Part shown: in pieces, positions 25,645 to 33,050 of the stretch
Position numbering within the stretch: the first letter of the stretch is position 1
Layout of the letters: each line of letters starts with the position of its first letter
NCBI GenBank assembly: GCA_040758635.1
Contig: JBFLVI010000001.1
Span: 1 to 64,000, forward strand
DNA length: 64,000 nucleotides
Direction: 5' to 3'
Origin: Yes71-27 sp040758635
GTDB lineage: Bacteria; Bacillota; Desulfotomaculia; Desulfotomaculales; Ammonificaceae
Translations under genes and position numbers: made by a program
The notes under the pieces: model-generated
Told to the model about the DNA's origin: nothing
What the model saw: only the letters and a program-made list of their open reading frames with translations
Databases searched by the model: none

Positions 25645-25854
25645 GTGAACTACCTGGAGTTTTTGGAACGACACCGGGGCAAAGTCATCGGGGTGGCACT
25701 GGGCCTTGCTTTCGGTTGGTTCGCAATCGTATACGGTTTTTGGAAGGCGGTTTTTGTAGCCCTTTGTGTAGGCGTCGGTTACTACATTGGAAAACGGATT
25801 GACGAGCAGGTGGATTTCAGCCGCCTCTGGGACAAGTTTTTCCGCGAGAAGTAG
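25645..25854 (+). CDS. DUF2273 small membrane protein
   Basis: A 69-residue protein with two hydrophobic helices (VIGVALGLAFGWFAIVYGF and AVFVALCVGVGYYIGKRID) and a charged C-terminus. DUF2273 proteins habitually accompany amaP and asp23 genes and probably share the same membrane complex. GGTGGAGGATCAAG precedes the GTG. Confidence 0.9.
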   Translation: MNYLEFLERHRGKVIGVALGLAFGWFAIVYGFWKAVFVALCVGVGYYIGKRIDEQVDFSRLWDKFFREK

Positions 25855-25862
25855 GTGGTCGG

Positions 25863-26285
25863 GTGGGCCGCCGGCGGGCGAGAGGGGCAGCGTTCATTGT
25901 TCTTTTCCAGGTTGACGTGGGGCGGGCGGAAGTTGAGGAAGCGCTGGCCTACACGATGGACAACTGGAAAATATCCGGTCCGGACCGTGACTTCGTGCGT
26001 GAAGTGGTTTCGGGGGTGCTCCGGCGGCAAAAGGAGATTGACGGAATCATCAGGGAATTGAGTCACGACTGGCGGCTGGAGCGGATGAACAGCGCCGACC
26101 GCAACCTGATGCGGGTTGCGCTTTACGAACTCCTTTACCGGGACGACATCCCGCCCAACGTGGCGATCAACGAGGCGGTGGAACTGGCGAAACAATACGG
26201 CGGCGAAGATTCGCCGCGCTTCGTTAACGGAATTCTGGGCAAAGTGGCGGAAAGACTGGTTGAATATAAAGAGAGGGCGAAATAG
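25863..26285 (+). CDS. nusB: Transcription antitermination factor NusB
   Basis: All-helical RNA-binding protein of the NusB/S10 antitermination complex. The 140 residues include RRRARGAAFIVLFQVDVG at the N-terminus, DWRLERMNSADRNLMRVALY (20 residues), and NEAVELAKQYGGEDSPRFVN (20 residues) near the end, all diagnostic. The GTG start lies 8 bases after the DUF2273 stop. An R1 unit separates it from xseA. Confidence 0.95.
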   Translation: MGRRRARGAAFIVLFQVDVGRAEVEEALAYTMDNWKISGPDRDFVREVVSGVLRRQKEIDGIIRELSHDWRLERMNSADRNLMRVALYELLYRDDIPPNVAINEAVELAKQYGGEDSPRFVNGILGKVAERLVEYKERAK

Positions 26286-26371
26286 CCCTTTTTCCTTTTT
26301 GGGAGTCACTCACGACGGTTAATCGCTGCCGACGAAAGGAAAATGGTTTAGTTGCCTGTGGCTCGGCTTGT

Positions 26372-26438
26372 ATAAACGTTGAACATTGAACGGACCCTAA
26401 AGGTCCATCACTTTCATTCAAACGTTGAACGTCTATTT
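26372..26438. repeat. R1 repeat, one reverse unit
   Basis: Reverse unit with core GGACC-CTAAA-GGTCC and ATCACTTTCATTC. It is bracketed by ACGTTGAACATTGAACG and AACGTTGAACGTC. It lies between nusB and xseA. Confidence 0.75.
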
Positions 26439-26455
26439 TCAGGGAGGCTCCAAGA

Positions 26456-27679
26456 ATGCCTGTTCTCACGGTTTCCCAGGTTGCGAGCCGGATCCGCGAA
26501 CTCCTGGAGGGCGACCCGCTTCTCGGCGCACTCTGGGTGCGGGGTGAAATCTCCAATTTAAGCACCTCAACTTCCGGACACCTTTATTTCACACTAAAAG
26601 ACGAAAAGAGCCAGCTGCGCGGGGTGATGTTCCGCTCCCGGGTACTGGGGCTCCATTTTCTTCTCCAGAACGGGATGGCTGTAGTGGTGCGCGGGTACAT
26701 CTCCCTTTACGAGCGGGACGGAAACGTCCAGCTTTACGCCCTGGAGATCGAACCCGACGGTGTGGGCCTGCAGAGTATCCTGCTGCAGGAATTGAAAGCG
26801 CGGCTTGCCAGGGAAGGACTTTTCGATCCCCGGCGCAAACGGCCTTTGCCGCGTTTTCCGCGCCGGGTGGGCGTGGCCACGTCTGCGGAAGGGGCGGCCA
26901 TCCGCGACATCGTCGCCGTGATCCGGCGGCGCTGGCCGCTGGTGGAAGTGGTGCTTTCTCCCTGTACGGTTCAGGGGGACGGAGCCGCGGAGGAAATCGC
27001 GGCGGCGCTGGACCGGTTGAATCGCTACGGCGCGGTGGACGTGATCATCACGGGCCGGGGCGGGGGGTCGGTGGAGGAACTCGCCGCCTTCAACACCGAG
27101 ACGGTGGCCCGTGCCATATTCGCCTCGCGGATCCCGGTGGTTTCTGCGGTGGGACACGAACGCGACGAAACAGTGGCCGACCTGGTGGCCGACGCGCGGG
27201 CGGCTACACCGTCGGCGGCGGCGGCGCTGGTTGTTCCCGACCGCGAGGAGGTGGCGGCGGCGGTACAGCGTCTGGATGAAAGGCTCCGGGCCGGGGTGCT
27301 GCGCCGTTTTGAACTCGGCCGGCTCCGCCTGCAGCAACTGAGCCAGAGCAGGCTTTTCACGCGTCCCTGGGAAACGGTTTGCGGCCAGCGGGCGCAGGTG
27401 GTGGACAACCTGGCGGTGCGGCTGGAATACCGGATGCGCGACGTGCTCCAAAAGGCCGGGGCGCGCCTGGCGGTTTTGAGCGAGCGGCTGGACGCCTTGA
27501 GCCCTTTAAAGACGCTGGCGCGCGGGTACAGCGTTTGCCGGCGGGCGGACACCGGCGAACTGGTTAAGAAAGCCGCGCAGGTCGTTCCCGGTGACATGGT
27601 GGAAGTGCTGCTGCACCGGGGTCAGTTAGCGTGCAAAGTGGAAGGGGTCACGGCTAAAGACGATAATGCAGCTTTTTAA
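26456..27679 (+). CDS. xseA: Exodeoxyribonuclease VII large subunit
   Basis: Catalytic subunit of exonuclease VII, a single-strand DNase. An N-terminal OB fold (LGALWVRGEISNLSTSTSGH, 20 residues) is followed by the nuclease domain (DVIITGRGGGSVEELAAFN, then SAVGHERDETVADLVADARA, 20 residues) and a long coiled coil. The 407 residues match the family. CAGGGAGGCTCC precedes the ATG. The small subunit xseB is not adjacent: it lies at 30510, after folD, fchA and a DUF4416 gene. Confidence 0.96.
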   Translation: MPVLTVSQVASRIRELLEGDPLLGALWVRGEISNLSTSTSGHLYFTLKDEKSQLRGVMFRSRVLGLHFLLQNGMAVVVRGYISLYERDGNVQLYALEIEPDGVGLQSILLQELKARLAREGLFDPRRKRPLPRFPRRVGVATSAEGAAIRDIVAVIRRRWPLVEVVLSPCTVQGDGAAEEIAAALDRLNRYGAVDVIITGRGGGSVEELAAFNTETVARAIFASRIPVVSAVGHERDETVADLVADARAATPSAAAALVVPDREEVAAAVQRLDERLRAGVLRRFELGRLRLQQLSQSRLFTRPWETVCGQRAQVVDNLAVRLEYRMRDVLQKAGARLAVLSERLDALSPLKTLARGYSVCRRADTGELVKKAAQVVPGDMVEVLLHRGQLACKVEGVTAKDDNAAF

Positions 27680-27710
27680 GCCTGTTTTTATTCCGTTCGG
27701 CCTTTATCTG

Positions 27711-27739
27711 TTTACAACCCGGTCCTTCTCACCTATAAT
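27711..27739 (+). promoter_or_regulatory. Strong sigma-A-type promoter for folD
   Basis: TTTACA at 27711-27716 and TATAAT at 27734-27739 are separated by exactly 17 bases and lie 35 bases before the folD start. This is the clearest vegetative promoter in the window. It shows that folD-fchA are transcribed independently of xseA. Confidence 0.85.
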
Positions 27740-27773
27740 TTCCTAAATATGGCTCAAAGGAGGAGGTGCGGCG

Positions 27774-28622
27774 GTGGCGGTTATTTTAGACGGCAAGGCC
27801 CTGGCTGCGCGGATTAAAGAAGAGATTAAGGCCGGGGTGGAAAAACTGGCGGCAAAGGGAGTGACACCGAAACTCGCGGCGGTTCTGGTGGGCGACGACC
27901 CGGGTTCGGTGGTCTACGCCCGGGCCAAAGAGAAAGCCTGCGCCGGCGTGGGTATGGCGTACGAACTCCACCACCTTCCGGGCGATACACCGGAGCCGGA
28001 AGTGCTCGACATGGTTAACGGCCTGAACACGAACCCGGCGGTGCACGGGGTCCTGATCGAGTTTCCGCTCCCGAAGCAGATCAACAAGTGGCGGGTTCTG
28101 GACGCCCTTTCCCCGCTCAAGGATGTGGACGGGATGACGGCGGTCAACCGGGGGCGGCTTCTGGCCGGGGAGGACGGGCTTTTCCCCGCCACGCCGCAGA
28201 GCTGCATCACGATCATGGAGCAGTACGGGATTGAAGCGGCGGGAAAACACGCGGTGATCGTGGGGCGGGGGGAAACGGTCGGGCGGCCGTTGATCCTGAT
28301 GCTGCTGCGGCGAAACGCAACGGTGACGGTGTGCCACACCAGGACCGCGGATCTGGCCCACCACACGCGCCAGGCGGATATCCTGGTGGCGGCAGCCGGC
28401 AGGGCGGGGCTCATCACCGCAGACATGGTGAAGCCCGGAGCGGTGGTAGTGGATGCCGGGATCAACCAGACTGACAAAGGAATTTGCGGGGACGTAGACT
28501 TCGAAAAGGTCCAGGAGGTTGCCGGTCACATCACGCCGGTGCCGGGCGGTGTGGGCAGCCTTACCACGACCCTGATCCTGCAGAACGTGCTGAAAGCGAT
28601 TGCGCTTCAGGGAAGCGGATAA
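27774..28622 (+). CDS. folD: Methylenetetrahydrofolate dehydrogenase / cyclohydrolase
   Basis: Bifunctional folate enzyme interconverting methylene-, methenyl- and 10-formyl-tetrahydrofolate. The 282 residues show the catalytic Tyr/Lys pair in VYARAKEKACAGVGM, FPLPKQINKWRVLDALSPLK (20 residues), VIVGRGETVGRPL for the nucleotide fold and VPGGVGSLTTTLIL. CAAAGGAGGAGGTG precedes the GTG. A cyclodeaminase-type gene follows 12 bases later. Confidence 0.96.
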   Translation: MAVILDGKALAARIKEEIKAGVEKLAAKGVTPKLAAVLVGDDPGSVVYARAKEKACAGVGMAYELHHLPGDTPEPEVLDMVNGLNTNPAVHGVLIEFPLPKQINKWRVLDALSPLKDVDGMTAVNRGRLLAGEDGLFPATPQSCITIMEQYGIEAAGKHAVIVGRGETVGRPLILMLLRRNATVTVCHTRTADLAHHTRQADILVAAAGRAGLITADMVKPGAVVVDAGINQTDKGICGDVDFEKVQEVAGHITPVPGGVGSLTTTLILQNVLKAIALQGSG

Positions 28623-28634
28623 AGGAGGAGCGTT

Positions 28635-29273
28635 ATGGCACAGGTTTTCGACTGGAGCATCAGGCAGTTTTTAAGAGAAGCGGCTTCCAGCGCTCCGACT
28701 CCTGGCGGAGGAAGTACGGCGGCGCTCTGTGGTGCACTGGGGGCGGCCATGGTTTCGATGGTCGCCAACCTGACCATCGGCAAGGAAAAGTACCAGGCCG
28801 TGGAACCGGAGATGAAGGCGATGGTCGAACGGACAAGCGAACTGCTGGGCCGCTTCGAAGAGCTGGTGGCTGCCGACATTGAGGCCTTTAGCGGCTTCAT
28901 GGCGGTTTTTCGGATGCCAAAAGACACGGAGGAACAGAAGGCCGAACGGAGCCGGCGGATGCAGGAGGCGCTTGTCAGGGCGACCGACACCCCTTTGGCG
29001 ATTGCCGGGGCGTGCCTGGAAGTGCTGGAAATGGCCGAGCAGGCTGCATTGAAGGGGAACAAGGGAGCGGTGAGCGACGCCGGAGTGGCCGCCTACCTTG
29101 CGGAGGCTGCGCTGAACGCCGCACTTTTGAACGTGGATATCAACATCCCCTCGATTAAGGACGCGGCCTACGTGGAGAAGGCGCTGTCCCAAAGGCGGGA
29201 ACTGGTGCGCCAGGCCGCTGCGGCAAAGGAGCGCGCCGTTCAGGTGGTGAACGACGAGCTGTCCGGAGGTTAA
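28635..29273 (+). CDS. fchA: FTCD-family cyclodeaminase / methenyl-THF cyclohydrolase
   Basis: A 212-residue all-helical protein of the formiminotetrahydrofolate cyclodeaminase family. The conserved folate loop SAPTPGGGSTAALCGALGAA (20 residues) and MVANLTIGKEKY (as VSMVANLTIGKEKY) are visible. In acetogens and clostridia such proteins act as methenyl-tetrahydrofolate cyclohydrolase. Pairing with folD fits the methyl branch of the Wood-Ljungdahl pathway or purine one-carbon supply. AAAGGAGGAGCG precedes the ATG. Confidence 0.9.
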   Translation: MAQVFDWSIRQFLREAASSAPTPGGGSTAALCGALGAAMVSMVANLTIGKEKYQAVEPEMKAMVERTSELLGRFEELVAADIEAFSGFMAVFRMPKDTEEQKAERSRRMQEALVRATDTPLAIAGACLEVLEMAEQAALKGNKGAVSDAGVAAYLAEAALNAALLNVDINIPSIKDAAYVEKALSQRRELVRQAAAAKERAVQVVNDELSGG

Positions 29274-29776
29274 AAGGCTTTCCGGGGGAATTTTTTCTTC
29301 AATAATTTTACGTTTTTCTGCTGGCGGGAGGAATTTTTTGTTGAAGGTATAATTCAGAATTAAGGTGGATGATCAGTAAGAACTTTTAAGGGAAAAAGGA
29401 TGATGGGTGTCGCGAAGCCACTCTGTTGGTGTGTTTACTGCTTCGTTCTGGCTCTTATTTTCATCTTCTTGGTCAGAACCAAAAGACTCGCCCTCCCGCA
29501 CCTTTCCGCGCTGATTCCTGCCTGTGCTTTTCCCTTTGCTGCCGTTTTTTAGGCTTCGCAAAGACCGCCCTTCTTTTTTTGCTGCTTTTACGGCGCCGTC
29601 CTGCTATCTTTTCTCGACTGGGGCAAGTTTTGGCAGGTGCGAGGAGGAATGGAAGCCGAAGGTGAGAGTCAGAGATACGAGACAGGAAACTGACAACGCG
29701 GTTGTTTCTTCCTTGGCCGTGGAAAAATCTGGCCGTCTGATACCGCTTCGTCAGGGATGATTTGGAGGAAAGAGTC
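29274..29776. other. 500-base gap with a possible small membrane ORF
   Basis: This region is pyrimidine-rich in places and lower in GC than its flanks. A TATAAT at 29348-29353 has no fitting -35. The only candidate gene is the 50-codon frame at 29400-29552. Longer frames on either strand here lack a domain or a ribosome site. Confidence 0.4.
29400..29552 (+). CDS. Possible small membrane protein (50 aa)
   Basis: ATG ATG GGT... opens 50 codons with one hydrophobic stretch (CVYCFVLALIFIFLV) followed by basic residues (RTKR), the layout of a one-helix membrane peptide. AAGGGAAAAAGG lies upstream, but the last AGG is too close to the start. No homologue comes to mind. It may be chance in a pyrimidine-rich gap. 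Confidence 0.25.
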   Translation: MMGVAKPLCWCVYCFVLALIFIFLVRTKRLALPHLSALIPACAFPFAAVF

Positions 29777-30319
29777 ATGCCGGAACCAGTCAAGCCGGTG
29801 GTAGGGGTTTTCACCGCGCAGGAGGAGTTGTTTTCAGAAGTGGCCGGTGCGCTGGCCGTTCGCCTGGGCGAACCGGATTACGTATCGCCGCTCTTGGACT
29901 TCAACCAGACGGCATACTACGCAAAAGAGATGGGGCCGGGGCTCAAGCGACGGATTTACGGCTTTCCCCGACTGATTGATCCCGGCGAATTGGCGGCCAT
30001 CAAACGGTGGACCGTGGGGCTCGAAGAACGCTGGCGGGTTGCGGGAAAGCGGCGGGTCAACATTGACCCCGGATACGTTAGCCTGGCAAAACTGGTGCTG
30101 GCCACCACCAAGGACAACATCCACCGCATTTATTTAGGGGACGGGGTGTACGCAGAGGTAACGCTCTTCTTTCGCAAGGGGCGCTTTCACCCGTGGCCGT
30201 GGACCTACCCGGATTACGCGAGCGAGGAGTACCGTGCGATTTTCAAGCACATCCGCACGCTTTACCGCGGGCAACTCCGGGCCCATGATCGGGCTTCTGA
30301 AAAGATGATTCATGCCTGA
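29777..30319 (+). CDS. DUF4416 family protein
   Basis: A 180-residue soluble protein matching DUF4416 as I remember it: GVFTAQEELFSEVAGALAVR (20 residues) near the start, NIDPGYVSLAKLVLATTKDN (20 residues) in the centre, and RKGRFHPWPWTYPDYASEEY (20 residues) near the end. ATG 29777 is chosen over TTG 29762 because GGAGGAAAG lies between them. The function of the family is unknown. It sits alone between fchA and the promoter of xseB. Confidence 0.88.
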   Translation: MPEPVKPVVGVFTAQEELFSEVAGALAVRLGEPDYVSPLLDFNQTAYYAKEMGPGLKRRIYGFPRLIDPGELAAIKRWTVGLEERWRVAGKRRVNIDPGYVSLAKLVLATTKDNIHRIYLGDGVYAEVTLFFRKGRFHPWPWTYPDYASEEYRAIFKHIRTLYRGQLRAHDRASEKMIHA

Positions 30320-30466
30320 GTAATTTAAAAACCCCTGTTGCTTTACTTTTCCGTACATTTATTTAACGAAGGGATGTGAAATAAGACCCTGGTAGGTTTG
30401 GGTACCCTGGTATGTCCGGCGGGGCCGAGAAAATTTACAGAAAACTTTCGCAAAAAGGGCATCTTA

Positions 30467-30475
30467 TGCTATACT
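30467..30475 (+). promoter_or_regulatory. Extended -10 promoter upstream of xseB
   Basis: TGC-TATACT, an extended -10 box, lies 35 bases before the xseB start. No good -35 is seen at normal spacing. It probably drives xseB-ispA and may read on into the OLE RNA region. Confidence 0.5.
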
Positions 30476-30509
30476 TTCGTTAAAATCGTGGCGAAGGAGC
30501 AGGAAAGAA

Positions 30510-30764
30510 GTGTCCGGGGAAGAGAACCTCTCCTTCGAGCAATGTCTCGAACGCCTTGAGGCAATAGTGAAAGAGGTTGAAGGCGGGAACCTTGATCTGG
30601 ATACCGCCATCACGCGGTTTACCGAAGGAATGGAACTGGTCAGGAAATGCCGCGTCTTCCTGACGGCTGCCGAGCGAAAGCTGAGCCTCCTCATCGAGGA
30701 CAGGAACGGCAGGCTTGTTCTTTCACCTACCAACCTGGCGAAAGGGAACGAAGATGGAGTTTGA
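30510..30764 (+). CDS. xseB: Exodeoxyribonuclease VII small subunit
   Basis: An 84-residue helical protein with the family core LSFEQCLERLEAIVKEVEGG (20 residues) followed by NLDLDTAITRFTEGMELVR. It caps the coiled coil of XseA. The start is GTG with AAGGAGCAGGAAAG upstream. It overlaps ispA by 11 bases. Its separation from xseA (26456-27679) is unusual. Confidence 0.95.
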   Translation: MSGEENLSFEQCLERLEAIVKEVEGGNLDLDTAITRFTEGMELVRKCRVFLTAAERKLSLLIEDRNGRLVLSPTNLAKGNEDGV

Positions 30765-31641
30765 GACCGCCCTGGCAGCCAAAGCACGGCTCATTGACCA
30801 GGTACTGGACGAGTATCTCCCGCCGGAACTGGCGCCGCCGGGGGTTATCCACCAGGCGATGCGCTACAGCGTCCTTTCCGGCGGCAAACGACTGCGCCCG
30901 GCACTGGTGCTGGGAGCAGCCGAAGCCGTCGGAGGCAGGGCGGAGGACGTAATCCTGGCGGCTTGCGGCATTGAGTTAATTCACTGTTACTCGCTGATTC
31001 ACGACGACCTTCCGGCCATGGATAACGACGATTTCCGGCGCGGCCGGCCCACCAACCATAAGGTGTTCGGGGAAGCGATTGCGATCCTTGCCGGGGACGC
31101 CCTCCTGACCCTTGGTTTTGAGTTGCTGGCCCGGGCGGGAATGACGGCGGCTTCGCCCGCTGCAGGCTTGCAGGTGCTGGTGGAAGTGGCGCAGGCTGCC
31201 GGAACCGAGGGCATGGTCGGCGGGCAGGTTCTGGACATCATCAGCCAGGAAACGGGCGTCGGCGCGGAGCTTGTGGAGCAGATTCACCGGCGGAAGACGG
31301 GGGCGCTTTTTGTGGCTTCCGTGCGCGCCGGCGCCATTCTGTCCGGCGCTTCGGAGGAGCAGCTTGCGGCGCTGGACGATTACGGGCGGGCAGTCGGGCT
31401 CGCCTTTCAGATTGTGGATGATATTCTGGACGTGGTTGGCGAAGCGGGCAAACTGGGCAAACCCGTGGGAGGTGACGCACAAAAACGGAAGCTGACCTAC
31501 CCCGGGGTTTTCGGATTGCCTGCCGCCCGTGAGCGGGCTAGGGCTACGGCTGCGGAAGCGGTTGCAGCCTTGAGGAAGTTCGGACCAGAGGCCGATTTCT
31601 TGCGCGGAGCGGCGCAATTCGTTATAAGCAGGGAATTCTGA
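30754..31641 (+). CDS. ispA: Farnesyl/geranyl diphosphate synthase
   Basis: Prenyl chain-elongating enzyme that builds geranyl or farnesyl diphosphate. The 295 residues carry SGGKRLRPALVL, the first Asp-rich motif LIHDDLPAMDNDDFRRGRP (19 residues) and the second FQIVDDILDVVG, as in the short-chain FPP synthases. ATG 30754 overlaps the end of xseB; the frame is open upstream but only within xseB. The gene sits just before the OLE RNA, the expected isoprenoid context. Confidence 0.95.
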   Translation: MEFETALAAKARLIDQVLDEYLPPELAPPGVIHQAMRYSVLSGGKRLRPALVLGAAEAVGGRAEDVILAACGIELIHCYSLIHDDLPAMDNDDFRRGRPTNHKVFGEAIAILAGDALLTLGFELLARAGMTAASPAAGLQVLVEVAQAAGTEGMVGGQVLDIISQETGVGAELVEQIHRRKTGALFVASVRAGAILSGASEEQLAALDDYGRAVGLAFQIVDDILDVVGEAGKLGKPVGGDAQKRKLTYPGVFGLPAARERARATAAEAVAALRKFGPEADFLRGAAQFVISREF

Positions 31642-31731
31642 ATCGAAAACGGAGTAGAACTTCTTCAAAAGACACGTTGAGCATTCCGGCGCGCGGTGAG
31701 TCGTTTTGAACCCGGGAGCTTTAGTGTGGTA

Positions 31732-31740
31732 TGATATAAT
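31732..31740 (+). promoter_or_regulatory. Extended -10 promoter of the OLE RNA
   Basis: TGA-TATAAT, a perfect -10 with the extended TG, lies about 80 bases before the first arm of the OLE closing stem. The -35 region is weak. It could let the RNA and oapA be expressed apart from ispA. Confidence 0.6.
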
Positions 31741-31813
31741 TTACAGCAGAATACTTGCGGGCAACAGAAGCGGATTTAGGTGCTGAAGTTTTCTGCGTTG
31801 CTGTTTGAAAATT

Positions 31814-32420
31814 GCAGACGGGTAAGTGACGCAGTATCCTAGTCAGGGCTTTTCTTTCGAAGACGGGCCTAAAAATCCGTCAAGGGCATATCAATGAAGT
31901 TCCTGGTGCTGGCTGCTGGCGCCCAGCCGGGGGTCGGTACTGGGAGTTAAGGCGGAGGGGCGAGCCGCAAAGGCATGCGGGCGTTGACCCCGCCGCCGCG
32001 GAGACCCAAGTACGTGGGGCGAACAGCCCTATGGCTTGGGAATGAACCTGTACGTGGTTAAAAGCTGCGTGCAGTGTAGCCTGCCTTGAGTGGCCAGGGT
32101 GGATGCAACGAAGTAGATGAGACGAATGCGGGACTCAGGGCCGGGGCCCATCCCTGGGACCTGCAGGCTGAAACCTTGGCTGCAAAAGAGGCTAGAAAGA
32201 AAGCAGCCCTGCCGGGGAAAACCCCTAGGCTGTCCAGGATTCTGGGGCACCGCGGGGATTAAAGTGTAAGCTTAGTGGCAATCCAGCCCTGGCAACGGTG
32301 ACGAACCAGGAACACTCTTAAAGGGAAACCGCCGGTACGGCGACGGCCGGTGAGTGTTCGGGAAAACCTGCTGGACCTAAGCTGCAGCGTTTACTCGCGG
32401 GGCTGTCACTTACCTGTGCT
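31814..32420 (+). ncRNA. OLE RNA (ornate, large, extremophilic)
   Basis: About 600 bases of structured non-coding RNA between ispA and oapA, exactly where OLE RNAs lie. The closing stem is visible: GGTAAGTGAC (31821-31830) pairs perfectly with GTCACTTACC (32405-32414) across almost 600 bases. Another perfect stem, GAACACTC (32310-32317) with GAGTGTTC (32352-32359), encloses a GC-rich inner hairpin. Purine-rich loop stretches such as GGTGACGAACCAGG and AAAGGGAAACCG, and many small GC stems, replace coding signal. OLE RNA binds the membrane protein OapA and forms a large membrane ribonucleoprotein linked to cold, alcohol and magnesium stress in Bacillus halodurans. The boundaries are estimates. 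Confidence 0.93.
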
Positions 32421-32453
32421 TAACTTCCTCAGTATAGACGGGGTGAGAATTAT

Positions 32454-33050
32454 TTGGCAAATAACCAACCCCGCCCCTCTTTCGTCCGCCACGTCTTGAT
32501 GGTACTCACGGGAACGTTTGCGGCAACGGTGGCCTTTGCGTTTGTCTCCGAGACCTTTGTGCGGCGTGTGGAGACGCTGGGTTTGGCGGTGGGGTTTTTG
32601 GTTTTGATCGTTGCCGTCAACATCGCCTTCGACGTTTTGGGTACCGCGGCGACGGCAGCATCGGAGGTGCCGCTGAACGCGATGGCGGCGCGGAAGATTG
32701 CCGGTGCCCAGGAAGGTTTGCAGTTGGTTAAAAACGCCGACAAGGTAGCCAACTTCGCCAACGACGTGATCGGCGACGTTACCAGCATTGTTGCGGGGGC
32801 GCTTGGCATTTCGCTCATCGCGCAGGTCTTGTTGTCGTGGCCTCAGGCGAGTGAATTCTGGTTGAATATCCTGGTGACCGCGGTCATTGCTTCCGTGACC
32901 GTAGCCGGCAAGGCGGTAGGCAAACGAGTGGCGGTAGCGCGGGCGAACCAGGTAATTTTTTTAGCCGGTCGTTTGGTCGCGGGTTACAACCGTATGGTCC
33001 ATCCTTCTTCAAGGAAAACAACTCCGAACAGGAAGGTGCGAAAAAGTTGA
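32454..33050 (+). CDS. oapA: OLE-associated membrane protein OapA
   Basis: A 198-residue membrane protein following the OLE RNA with a 34-base gap. Four hydrophobic segments are seen (VLMVLTGTFAATVAFAFV, LGLAVGFLVLIVAVNIAFDV, TSIVAGALGISLIAQVLL, LNILVTAVIASVTVAGKAVG). A central helical part (ATAASEVPLNAMAARKIAGA) loosely recalls DUF21-like magnesium transporters, and the tail is basic (RKTTPNRKVRKS). OapA is the known RNA-binding partner of OLE. The TTG start has GGGGTGAG upstream. It overlaps dxs by 4 bases. Confidence 0.93.
   Translation: MANNQPRPSFVRHVLMVLTGTFAATVAFAFVSETFVRRVETLGLAVGFLVLIVAVNIAFDVLGTAATAASEVPLNAMAARKIAGAQEGLQLVKNADKVANFANDVIGDVTSIVAGALGISLIAQVLLSWPQASEFWLNILVTAVIASVTVAGKAVGKRVAVARANQVIFLAGRLVAGYNRMVHPSSRKTTPNRKVRKS

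Noticed and set aside
32029..32250. Minus-strand frame of 73 codons in the OLE region
   Set aside because: It lies wholly within the structured RNA and has no ribosome site or domain.
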